From an uncultured Porphyromonadaceae bacterium (GTDB lineage: Bacteria; Bacteroidota; Bacteroidia; Bacteroidales; Muribaculaceae): 5,942 nucleotides of DNA. Both the position numbers and the translations under genes were made by a program. The stretch is taken from positions 1 to 5,942 of the forward strand of contig CAMWRB010000083.1 in the NCBI GenBank assembly GCA_947176545.1, read 5' to 3'. This document shows, piece by piece, positions 1 to 5,942 of this stretch. The notes under the pieces were generated by a model, which ran no database searches, was not told where the DNA came from, and was given only the letters and a program-made list of their open reading frames with translations. The first letter of the stretch is position 1. Every line of letters starts with the position of its first letter.

Positions 1-309
1 ACGGCTGTCAGCAAACTTATAGACCACCGGACGTCCTATCCATAATGCCAGATAATAATTGATGAACGCTCCAACGAGAGCTCCCAGTGTTGCGAATATG
101 ACCACACCGAAGATATTCATGTCGCTTCCGGCTCCGGCATTTGTACATGCCAGATAAGCGGCCGGCGGAACCACAACCTCAGATGGAAAGGGTATGAAAG
201 AGGATTCTATGACCATGAAGACGAATACAAACAGATAGTTGGCATTGGATATAAACCAGTCGAAGAATTCGACTGCGTCGAATATAGCTAATGGTATCAG
301 GGTCAGCAT
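1..309 (-). CDS. DedA/SNARE-associated family membrane protein (C-terminus outside window)
   Basis: This is the first 103 codons of an inner-membrane protein of the DedA (SNARE-associated/VTT domain) family; the rest lies left of the window. Seen: the start is ATG at 309-307, and an in-frame TAG at 342-340 with no other good start between them fixes it. Residues 34-49 read IESSFIPFPSEVVVPP, the family's signature re-entrant segment with a conserved acidic residue (E35), followed by hydrophobic residues 66-92 ending in YYLALWIGRP, the usual glycine-rich second segment. Known of the family: DedA proteins are polytopic, about 200-220 residues, and are tied to membrane lipid transport (flipping of carriers or phospholipids) and proton-motive-force homeostasis; which substrate applies here cannot be told. 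It lies 57 bases downstream of the glycosylase gene on the same strand, with no consensus promoter in the gap, so co-transcription is likely. Family assignment is firm, exact role is not. Confidence 0.88.
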   Translation of the reverse strand, partial: MLTLIPLAIFDAVEFFDWFISNANYLFVFVFMVIESSFIPFPSEVVVPPAAYLACTNAGAGSDMNIFGVVIFATLGALVGAFINYYLALWIGRPVVYKFADSR

Positions 310-366
310 ATTATTGATTCTATATATTTTGTTATTAAACTATGATTTGAGCATTCGTATAAGTTG

Positions 367-1008
367 TTATTCCTGCTCAATGGGATAATGAATATCCAGA
401 CTTTTGAACATCTTTGCATACAACGATGCTTTTTTGTCCAAAGGCATCGGATAGGCACGTGAGGATGATGGCATGCGCCAATGTGTAAGCCGGCGTTCGA
501 CACCTATCGAATCCGTGAGCGCTATCTCGACATATTCTCCGACTTTTGGGATATCCGTGTCTGTAATTTTCGCTATTACCGAGGCTGCTTTTTCGCCGGT
601 AGTCGCCAGTGAGACACATTCAGGTATTTCTGACAGCAATGCAGAAAGGTCTATATGTTCTCTGATATCCAGGTCTTTGTCTGAGGCATTCCCCGTAGTG
701 CGTACTACTGTTCGTCCGGTATCGCTCAATGCAATACCGAGTTTGGTCAAACACTCCTTAAGTTCATTCAGATGAAAAGTTTTATTCTCTGTATCTACAA
801 AGTAATCTTTATTTTCGTGAAAGATTATTCCGAATATTCGCCACATGTCGTTGATATAATTCGGATAATAAAAATTCATCGACCAGCGACGTGGTTGTGG
901 CGGAAAAGTACCGCACATCAGTAACTTTGCACCCGTTGGAATAAATGGCCGGAACGGATGGGTCTCATTTACGTCCGTCTTTTGGTCTGAGCAATTATTC
1001 GACTCCAT
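367..1008 (-). CDS. Uracil-DNA glycosylase superfamily protein, family 6 / hypoxanthine-DNA glycosylase-like
   Basis: A 213-residue cytoplasmic protein of the UDG superfamily, expected to cut a damaged base (hypoxanthine or uracil) from DNA and start base excision repair. Seen: residues 26-35 GAKLLMCGTF followed by PP form the first strand and motif 1; FYYPNYINDMW (46-56) matches in length and spacing the FYYxxPRNxFW segment of hypoxanthine-DNA glycosylases, which places N53 at the position of the catalytic Asn. TTGEKA (136-141) fits the central strand and turn, and MPSSSRAYP (179-187) corresponds to the LPSTSPAN-type motif 2 that contacts the minor groove. The length is normal for Bacteroidales homologues, which often carry the same GTFPP...RRWS.NFYYPN pattern (from memory). 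The first 20 or so residues are polar and probably disordered. The ATG at 1008-1006 is the only sensible start. It is divergent from dus and probably heads a two-gene unit with the DedA gene. Substrate preference is inferred only. Confidence 0.85.
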   Translation of the reverse strand: MESNNCSDQKTDVNETHPFRPFIPTGAKLLMCGTFPPQPRRWSMNFYYPNYINDMWRIFGIIFHENKDYFVDTENKTFHLNELKECLTKLGIALSDTGRTVVRTTGNASDKDLDIREHIDLSALLSEIPECVSLATTGEKAASVIAKITDTDIPKVGEYVEIALTDSIGVERRLTHWRMPSSSRAYPMPLDKKASLYAKMFKSLDIHYPIEQE

Positions 1009-1215
1009 AATACTTACTTCAATAATGAATTAATTTCAGTTTTTATCGGCACTGAGCAGTATCATTATGAAATGTAAAGTTAGGTATTTTTTTTATCTTT
1101 TTGTGTCATATTTACTAATTTTGGCCTGAAATATGCTATATTTACAACTTGGAACGGCCGATTATCACAGGATTTGGTATCTTCACGACCGTACTCAATT
1201 CATTTTACGACAGAT
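1009..1215. other. Divergent intergenic region between the glycosylase and dus genes
   Basis: This 207-base AT-rich region must hold the promoters for both divergent units. It contains an 8-base T-run at 1087-1094 and the best plus-strand -7 element, TAATTTTG at 1116-1123. On the minus strand there is only a near match, TAACTTTA at 1082-1075. I see no credible small gene, tRNA, riboswitch or strong hairpin in it. Confidence 0.6.
1092..1123 (+). promoter_or_regulatory. Putative Bacteroidota-type promoter for dus
   Basis: TAATTTTG at 1116-1123 is an exact match to the Bacteroidota primary sigma factor -7 consensus TAnnTTTG. At the expected distance upstream, TTTA at 1092-1095 is one base off the -33 TTTG element, with a 20-base spacer. 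Transcription would begin near 1128 and give a leader of almost 90 bases before the ATG at 1216. The region is AT-rich, so a chance match is possible. Confidence 0.45.
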
Positions 1216-2136
1216 ATGAAATATTATTTTGCTCCCGTTCAGGGCCATACCGATGCTGCATATCGTCAGGTCCATTCTGAAATATATGGTAATAACACAG
1301 AGTATTTCACTCCCTTTCTGAGACTTGAAAAGGATGAATTACGTAAAAAGGATTTAAAAGATGCTCAAGCTGCACTTGTTCCCGAACCAAGCACGTTACC
1401 TCAGGTTATCTTCCGTGACTTTAATGAATTGAGTAAACTCGTAAATATACTTAAAGATTCAGGCCACGGCAGGATAAATATAAATATGGGTTGTCCTTTC
1501 CCGCTTCAGACTGCAAGGGGACGCGGGGCGGCAACGATAGCCCGTAAGGAGTGTGTCGATGCTGTTGCCGATGTTATTTCCAAAAATCCCGATATCTTAT
1601 TCAGTGTAAAGATGAGACTGGGATTTAAGGATGAGAATGAGTGGAGATATCTGATTGATGTCTTAAACTCTCTCACGCTTGACCATGTCGCTGTACATCC
1701 CCGTATCGCAACAGACCAATATTCCGGTGAACTGCGATTACATCAGTTCCGGGAATTGCTCAACGTGTCAAGTAATCCTATAGTGTATAATGGCGAAATA
1801 AGGACTCCAGAAGATGCCTCACAGGTTATGAGAGAATTTCCGGAAATTGCCGGTATCATGATAGGCCGTGGAGTGCTCGGACGTCCATCGCTCATCACAG
1901 AATGTATAGAGGGCGCCGAATGGGACGCAACGCGCCGCAAGGAGATGATGTTGAGATTTCATGACGCCCTTTTCAATGTATATCAGGATACACTGATAGG
2001 GGGCGACCATCAAATTTTATCTAAGATTCAGCCATTCTGGGAGTATGCGGAGGGTGAAATAGGCAGAAAAGCGTATAAGGCGATTCATAAGGCCTCTAAT
2101 ATGGCTAAATATGAGACGGCTGTCGCCATGATATGA
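1216..2136 (+). CDS. dus: tRNA-dihydrouridine synthase family protein
   Basis: A 306-residue FMN-dependent enzyme that reduces specific uridines of tRNA to dihydrouridine using NADPH. Seen: the FMN-binding N-terminus MKYYFAPVQGHTDAAYR (1-17); NINMGCP (88-94), with the family's catalytic Cys at 93; the VKMRLG strand (131-136) with flavin-contacting K132; VAVHPR (158-163) with the conserved His161; the phosphate-binding pair YNGEI (191-195) and MIGRGVLGRP (215-224). Residues from about 235 form the helical tRNA-binding C-terminal domain. The length suits the compact Dus type common in Bacteroidales. The start is taken at ATG 1216, because the core begin MKYYFAPVQG is where the family starts; a TTG at 1174 would add 14 residues with no family resemblance. 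The uvrA gene follows after 65 bases on the same strand. Which uridine position is modified cannot be read from the sequence, so no A/B/C suffix is given. Confidence 0.93.
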   Translation: MKYYFAPVQGHTDAAYRQVHSEIYGNNTEYFTPFLRLEKDELRKKDLKDAQAALVPEPSTLPQVIFRDFNELSKLVNILKDSGHGRININMGCPFPLQTARGRGAATIARKECVDAVADVISKNPDILFSVKMRLGFKDENEWRYLIDVLNSLTLDHVAVHPRIATDQYSGELRLHQFRELLNVSSNPIVYNGEIRTPEDASQVMREFPEIAGIMIGRGVLGRPSLITECIEGAEWDATRRKEMMLRFHDALFNVYQDTLIGGDHQILSKIQPFWEYAEGEIGRKAYKAIHKASNMAKYETAVAMI

Positions 2137-2174
2137 GAAGAGTACCGGCAGGTTCGGGATTTCACTCTTCCGGT
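2137..2174 (+). repeat. Inverted repeat in the dus-uvrA gap
   Basis: GAAGAGT at 2137-2143, directly after the dus stop codon, is perfectly complementary to ACTCTTC at 2164-2170, with a 20-base loop. A competing pairing, ACCGG at 2144-2148 with CCGGT at 2170-2174, shares the right side. No T-run follows, so it does not look like a standard intrinsic terminator; it could be a weak attenuating or mRNA-end structure, or chance. Confidence 0.3.
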
Positions 2175-2185
2175 GAATAGGTTTG
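2153..2185 (+). promoter_or_regulatory. Putative Bacteroidota-type promoter for uvrA
   Basis: TAGGTTTG at 2178-2185 fits the -7 consensus TAnnTTTG exactly. TTCG at 2153-2156 is one base off the -33 TTTG, with a 21-base spacer. Transcription would start around 2190, leaving a leader of roughly 10 bases before the ATG at 2202. If real, uvrA and the lipoprotein gene can be expressed independently of dus. The motif is short, so the support is moderate. Confidence 0.42.
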
Positions 2186-2201
2186 TTAAGGTTTTACGTT
2201 T

Positions 2202-5045
2202 ATGATTAAGAATAATAAAAAGAAACAATATATTGAGGCTCAGGGGGTACGTGTCAATAATCTCAAAAATATTAATGTTCGCGTTCCCCTTAATGAATTT
2301 ACCGTTGTCACCGGTGTCAGTGGCTCAGGTAAGTCTTCGTTAGCCTTTGACACGCTTTATGCCGAGGGACAGCGTAGATATGTGGAGAGTCTTTCTGCAT
2401 ATGCGCGTCAGTTTTTGGGGCGAATGGCCAAACCTGAATGCGATTTTATCACCGGCCTTCCCCCGGCAATTGCTATCGAACAAAAAGTAAATACGAGAAA
2501 TCCACGTTCTACAGTCGGTACCGCTACTGAAATTTACGATTACCTCAGGATGTTGTTTGCACGTATTGGAAAGACATTCTCCCCTGTTTCGGGACGGGAA
2601 GTGCGCAAACATACTGTAGATGATATTGTAAAGGAAGTTCTTTCATATCCCGAGGGTACAAGAATAGCAGTCTTGGTAGATATATATCCTCCCGAGGGGC
2701 GAAGTTTCCGCGAACAGATATCCATATTTCATAAGGAGGGTTATTCCCGGCTTGAACATGATGGTCAGTTTATCGACATCCCGGAATTTCTTGCGACTGA
2801 AGAACATCCCGGTGAGGCTGACGGTATGAGGCTGCTCATTGACAGATTGAGTGTAACGGGTGATAATGATGATATTGCCCGCCTTACGGATTCTATCGAG
2901 ACGGCATCATATGAGGGACATAACGAATGTGTAATAAAGGTTTGGGATGCCGATGGCGGAGTCCGAACACTTAATTTTAACAATCGTTTCTCAGAGGATG
3001 GTATCGAGTTTCGTGAACCCTCTGACCTGATGTTCAATTTCAACAATCCGTACGGTGCTTGTCCGGAATGCGAGGGTTTCGGCAAAGTGCTTGGCATAAG
3101 CGAGGACCTGGTTGTTCCCGATAAAACGTTATCGGTATTTCAGGGTGCTGTCCAATGCTGGCGTGGAGATAAGATGAATGAATGGAAAAAACATCTTATG
3201 CACATCGCTCCCCATATTTCATTCCCAATCCACAAGCCATATAACGAATTGACCGATGAGCAGCGCGACGTCCTTTGGCATGGTAATGGTAAATGGGAGG
3301 GCATTGACGGATTCTTCAGATGGGTAGATGAAAATCAATATAAAATTCAGTACCGTGTGTTGAAAGCTCGTTACAGAGGCAAGACTACATGTCCTAAATG
3401 TCATGGTTCGAGGTTACGTCCTGATGTCGAATATGTCAAGATTGCAGGAAAAAATATTACGGAACTGGTCAAACTGCCGGTATCTGAACTCCGAAAATTC
3501 TTTAATGAGATAACATTATCGAAGTCTGATGCTGTCATTGCTCAGCGTTTGCTGACTGAAATAAGAAACAGAGTAGGATTTCTCGAGGAGGTGGGATTAG
3601 GATACCTGACACTCGACAGACTTTCGTCCACCCTGTCAGGTGGTGAGAGCCAGCGTATCAATCTTGCCACGTCATTAGGGTCTGCACTTGTAGGGTCATT
3701 ATATATTCTTGACGAGCCTTCCATCGGATTGCATTCGCGGGATACACAACGTCTTATTAATGTACTCAGACGTCTTCAGGAGAGTGGCAATACGGTCATT
3801 GTCGTTGAGCATGATGAGGATATTATGTTGTCTGCCGATAACATTATTGATGTCGGTAAAGATGCCGGAATGAACGGAGGAAACATAGTGTTTAACGGCA
3901 ATTTACCACTCGTTCTCAAAGGTATTGCCGATGGCACCGTCCCCTCTTCCGATTATCAGGATTCATATACATTGCAGTATCTGAGCGGTGAACGGAAGAT
4001 TGATTACGACCCGATAAGGCGTCCCTGGAAGAAATTTATCGAGATACAGGGAGCGTCTCAAAACAATCTTAAGAATGTTACGGTAAGATTGCCTCTCGGC
4101 ATTATGACAGTCGTTTCCGGTGTCAGTGGCTCCGGCAAGTCTACATTGATTAAGGATATTCTCTATCCTGCTCTAAAACGTCATCTTGATGAACCCGCGG
4201 ACCCGCCGGGAGCACACCGTATGCTGATGGGAGACCTTGACTGCATTGGAGCTGTGGAGTTTGTTGACCAGAATCCTATTGGAGCCTCATCAAGGTCAAA
4301 TCCCGCTACTTATCTGAAGGCTTTTGACGAGATAAGGAAACTCTTCGCCGAACAGCAATTATCCCGACAGATGGGCTTTACGCCTGCATACTTCTCATTC
4401 AATACCGAGGGTGGAAGATGTGAGGAGTGTAAAGGGGAAGGTACGGTCACTATTCCCATGCAGTTTATGGCCGATATTTCCGTTCCGTGTGAGGTCTGTG
4501 GAGGCAAGCGCTTCAAGCAGGAAGTTCTCGATGTTTTGTATCGAGGCAAATCAATTTATGATTTTCTTGAGATGACCATAGATGAGGCAATCGAATTTCT
4601 TGATGAGACTCCGGGGACAGCAGAGAAACGAATTATCCGTAAGCTGCAGCCATTGCACGATGTAGGTCTGGGGTATATAAAGCTCGGTCAATCCTCATCC
4701 AGCCTCTCCGGAGGAGAAAATCAGAGAGTGAAACTTGCATATTTTATTTCGCAGGACCATCAGCCGCATACGGTTTTCATTTTTGACGAACCGACCACAG
4801 GTCTGCATTTTCATGATATCGACACATTGCTCAAATCATTGAGACGGCTCACCGAGGCCGGTCATACCGTGATAATAATAGAGCATAATATGGATGTAAT
4901 CAAGAATGCGGACTGGATTATTGATGTCGGTCCAGAAGGTGGTGACAAGGGTGGAAATATCGTTGCAGCCGGTACCCCGGAACAGGTGTCTCTTTGCCAG
5001 GAGTCATATACAGCCAAATATCTGAAACCTAAACTGACCAAATAA
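2202..5045 (+). CDS. uvrA: Excinuclease ABC subunit UvrA
   Basis: A 947-residue, full-length DNA-damage sensor ATPase of nucleotide excision repair; it works as a dimer with UvrB to find lesions. Seen, in order: Walker A GVSGSGKS (38-45); the UvrB-interaction region following RQFLGRMAKPECDF (69-82), roughly to residue 250; CPEC (287-290) and CPKC (397-400) zinc-site pairs; ABC signature LSGGESQR (478-485) and Walker B YILDEP (501-506); second Walker A GVSGSGKS (640-647); C-terminal zinc module C740, C743, C763, C766; signature LSGGENQR (835-842) and Walker B FIFDEPT (859-865). Both ATPase sites look intact. The first zinc module seems to lack its first CxxC pair: residues 255-270 carry no Cys where many UvrAs have CPxC. 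Bacteroidota commonly encode two long UvrA paralogues; the PVSGREVRKH and WRGDKMNEWKK features resemble, from memory, one of these lineages, so this may not be the only uvrA in the genome. The lipoprotein gene starts one base after the stop. Confidence 0.96.
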   Translation: MIKNNKKKQYIEAQGVRVNNLKNINVRVPLNEFTVVTGVSGSGKSSLAFDTLYAEGQRRYVESLSAYARQFLGRMAKPECDFITGLPPAIAIEQKVNTRNPRSTVGTATEIYDYLRMLFARIGKTFSPVSGREVRKHTVDDIVKEVLSYPEGTRIAVLVDIYPPEGRSFREQISIFHKEGYSRLEHDGQFIDIPEFLATEEHPGEADGMRLLIDRLSVTGDNDDIARLTDSIETASYEGHNECVIKVWDADGGVRTLNFNNRFSEDGIEFREPSDLMFNFNNPYGACPECEGFGKVLGISEDLVVPDKTLSVFQGAVQCWRGDKMNEWKKHLMHIAPHISFPIHKPYNELTDEQRDVLWHGNGKWEGIDGFFRWVDENQYKIQYRVLKARYRGKTTCPKCHGSRLRPDVEYVKIAGKNITELVKLPVSELRKFFNEITLSKSDAVIAQRLLTEIRNRVGFLEEVGLGYLTLDRLSSTLSGGESQRINLATSLGSALVGSLYILDEPSIGLHSRDTQRLINVLRRLQESGNTVIVVEHDEDIMLSADNIIDVGKDAGMNGGNIVFNGNLPLVLKGIADGTVPSSDYQDSYTLQYLSGERKIDYDPIRRPWKKFIEIQGASQNNLKNVTVRLPLGIMTVVSGVSGSGKSTLIKDILYPALKRHLDEPADPPGAHRMLMGDLDCIGAVEFVDQNPIGASSRSNPATYLKAFDEIRKLFAEQQLSRQMGFTPAYFSFNTEGGRCEECKGEGTVTIPMQFMADISVPCEVCGGKRFKQEVLDVLYRGKSIYDFLEMTIDEAIEFLDETPGTAEKRIIRKLQPLHDVGLGYIKLGQSSSSLSGGENQRVKLAYFISQDHQPHTVFIFDEPTTGLHFHDIDTLLKSLRRLTEAGHTVIIIEHNMDVIKNADWIIDVGPEGGDKGGNIVAAGTPEQVSLCQESYTAKYLKPKLTK

Positions 5046-5046
5046 T

Positions 5047-5433
5047 ATGAATAAAGCTTTATCTTATATCGGTATTGCCTGTATAGTTTTAGCCTTTTCA
5101 TCTTGTAAGGAACAACAACATGACAATCGTGAAGAGGGTGCAAGAGAACTGTTCACCCGTTTAGCGGACCTGACACGTCTTTACACCGACAGTATTGTTA
5201 ATGCACCCGACAGTGCCGATATTGATGCTATATATAGTCGCTACGAGAAGGCATTTGATGATATCAGCACCAAAGTTGTTCCCGATACGGATTTATTCAT
5301 GAAAGAGGGTGAAAATGATACGATTGTTTTATTACAGAGGAAATTGATTGAGACTCGCCGCAATCGCTTAGCGTCTAAGAAGGTGCATTTCGCAACGGAC
5401 ACAATCGAAGAACAATCTGAAGCTCATCCCTGA
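5047..5433 (+). CDS. Small predicted lipoprotein of unknown function
   Basis: A 128-residue protein I do not recognise. Seen: a short basic start (K3), a hydrophobic segment at residues 5-18, and a lipobox-like LAFSSC ending at C20, followed by KEQQHDNREE. This points to signal peptidase II processing and lipid attachment; Phe at -3 is unusual but tolerated in Bacteroidota, and the charged residues after the Cys could suit surface export, though they do not closely match the published export signals. The mature part (21-128) is about 108 residues, strongly charged, with probable helices at about 30-52, 57-76 and 92-110, and no enzyme motif. The ATG at 5047 is one base after the uvrA TAA, which indicates translational coupling or at least one transcript. 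Residues 108-128 lie opposite the end of the convergent U32 gene, so this tail may be a late extension. The start and lipoprotein nature are fairly secure; the function is unknown. Confidence 0.75.
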   Translation: MNKALSYIGIACIVLAFSSCKEQQHDNREEGARELFTRLADLTRLYTDSIVNAPDSADIDAIYSRYEKAFDDISTKVVPDTDLFMKEGENDTIVLLQRKLIETRRNRLASKKVHFATDTIEEQSEAHP

Positions 5434-5942
5434 ACTCTCAATTGTAAGCGGTAATTTAATTTTCGCTCCCTTATTTCGTTTCAGGCACATATCCCGTTCA
5501 CGCAAAATGCAATGGCGTGTTGTCATCAGACGTTCGGTTTTTTCAGTATTTCCTGTCTCCATGGCCGGTTCAATAGATGTAACGCCGTGACTCTCATAGA
5601 AACTTCGCGCCGGTGTATTGGAGACATTATCCATATATGTAAGCCTCTTATCGGGATATAAGGCATTGCTGTCCTCCTTGAGCCGATAATCGTATTTATA
5701 TGTACTGCGGTTTGCCCGTTCCATCTTTTCGATTAGGCTTCTTCGTAATGCTGTGAGGTCAGACGCTTTAATAAACGTCTCTTTAGAAAGTTTACAATCG
5801 AAATTGCGCAAATAGTAGCAGGTATTTCCTAATTTTTCAAAGTAAGTCCTGAAGTCTGCAGGCTTCCGGGCTTTATCCTTTTCAATGTCGAGTGCCACAG
5901 TCACCCGTACTCCCCTTTCATCCTCACCGGTCACGCTGTGTT
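5368..5942 (-). CDS. Peptidase U32 family protein, C-terminal part (N-terminus outside window)
   Basis: The last 190 or so residues of a U32-family (COG0826, collagenase-like) protein; the gene begins right of the window and its open frame has no stop up to the edge. Seen: VTGEDERGVRVTVALD at 5934-5887, LGNTCYYL (near 5836-5813), and the ASDLTALRRSLIEKM segment (5767-5723), which fit the DUF3656-type region (compare PxSELNxLRRxxxxxL); then DNVSNTPARSFYESHGVTSIEPAME, LMTTRHCILRERDMC, and the terminal FDCVRCEM (5409-5386), a four-Cys arrangement typical of U32 C-termini and likely to bind metal or an Fe-S cluster. Known of the family: although named as peptidases, characterised members TrhP/TrhO-type partners and RlhA hydroxylate tRNA uridine or 23S rRNA cytidine; the DUF3656-like segment makes an RlhA-like role the better guess, but that is inference. 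The GTG at 5934 is internal, not a start. Its end overlaps the lipoprotein gene by 66 bases. Confidence 0.87.
   Translation of the reverse strand, partial: HSVTGEDERGVRVTVALDIEKDKARKPADFRTYFEKLGNTCYYLRNFDCKLSKETFIKASDLTALRRSLIEKMERANRSTYKYDYRLKEDSNALYPDKRLTYMDNVSNTPARSFYESHGVTSIEPAMETGNTEKTERLMTTRHCILRERDMCLKRNKGAKIKLPLTIESSGMSFRLFFDCVRCEMHLLRR

Noticed and set aside
473..775. A 100-codon open frame on the plus strand inside the glycosylase gene
   Set aside because: It is antisense to a well-supported family member, has serine-rich low-information content and no recognisable domain; it is a shadow frame.
1075..1082. TAACTTTA on the minus strand as the -7 element of the glycosylase gene
   Set aside because: It has one mismatch at the conserved final G and no TTTG at the expected upstream distance; too weak to annotate in AT-rich DNA.
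1174..1176. TTG as the start of dus
   Set aside because: The family core begins at the ATG at 1216; the 14 extra residues are not Dus-like.
2137..2174. Intrinsic terminator after dus
   Set aside because: The stem is short with a 20-base loop and no T-run follows, so it is listed only as an inverted repeat.
4862..5143. A 93-codon minus-strand open frame across the uvrA end and the lipoprotein start
   Set aside because: It lies opposite the conserved UvrA C-terminus and the lipoprotein signal peptide, with no family resemblance.
5932..5934. GTG as a possible start of the U32 gene
   Set aside because: The downstream residues match the middle to end of U32 proteins, and the open frame continues upstream to the window edge, so this is an internal Val.
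1..5942. Mobile element, CRISPR array, tRNA or rRNA, defence or biosynthetic cluster
   Set aside because: No transposase or integrase, no regularly spaced direct repeats, no RNA-gene-like sequence and no cluster of accessory genes was seen; nearly all sequence is accounted for by housekeeping genes.

Overview
The window reads as an ordinary chromosomal housekeeping stretch from a member of the Bacteroidota, most likely the order Bacteroidales (the family is a guess; something near Muribaculaceae or Bacteroidaceae). The reasons are the style of the proteins (DedA, glycosylase, UvrA and U32 variants that I recognise from that group), the absence of clear Shine-Dalgarno sequences before the starts, and two matches to the Bacteroidota -7 promoter element TAnnTTTG in the places where promoters are expected.

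Layout. Positions 1-309 (minus strand) hold the N-terminal half of a DedA-family membrane protein that runs off the left edge. Just upstream of it on the same strand, 367-1008, is a uracil-DNA glycosylase superfamily protein of the hypoxanthine-DNA glycosylase (family 6) type. A 207-base divergent intergenic region (1009-1215) separates it from a plus-strand group: a tRNA-dihydrouridine synthase (1216-2136), a full-length UvrA (2202-5045), and a small predicted lipoprotein (5047-5433) whose start lies one base after the uvrA stop. From the right edge a minus-strand gene comes in, the C-terminal part of a peptidase U32 family protein with a DUF3656-like segment (5368-5942). It converges on the lipoprotein gene and overlaps it by 66 bases.

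Functional reading. The glycosylase (base excision repair) and UvrA (nucleotide excision repair) act on damaged DNA. Dus and probably the U32 protein modify RNA: characterised U32 relatives hydroxylate tRNA or 23S rRNA. DedA proteins work in membrane lipid or proton-motive-force homeostasis. I see no shared pathway beyond general nucleic-acid maintenance, and no mobile element, CRISPR array, tRNA, rRNA or defence system. The points most worth a second look are the codon-aligned convergent overlap at 5368-5433, the UvrA that lacks half of its first zinc-binding module, and the tight uvrA-lipoprotein pairing.
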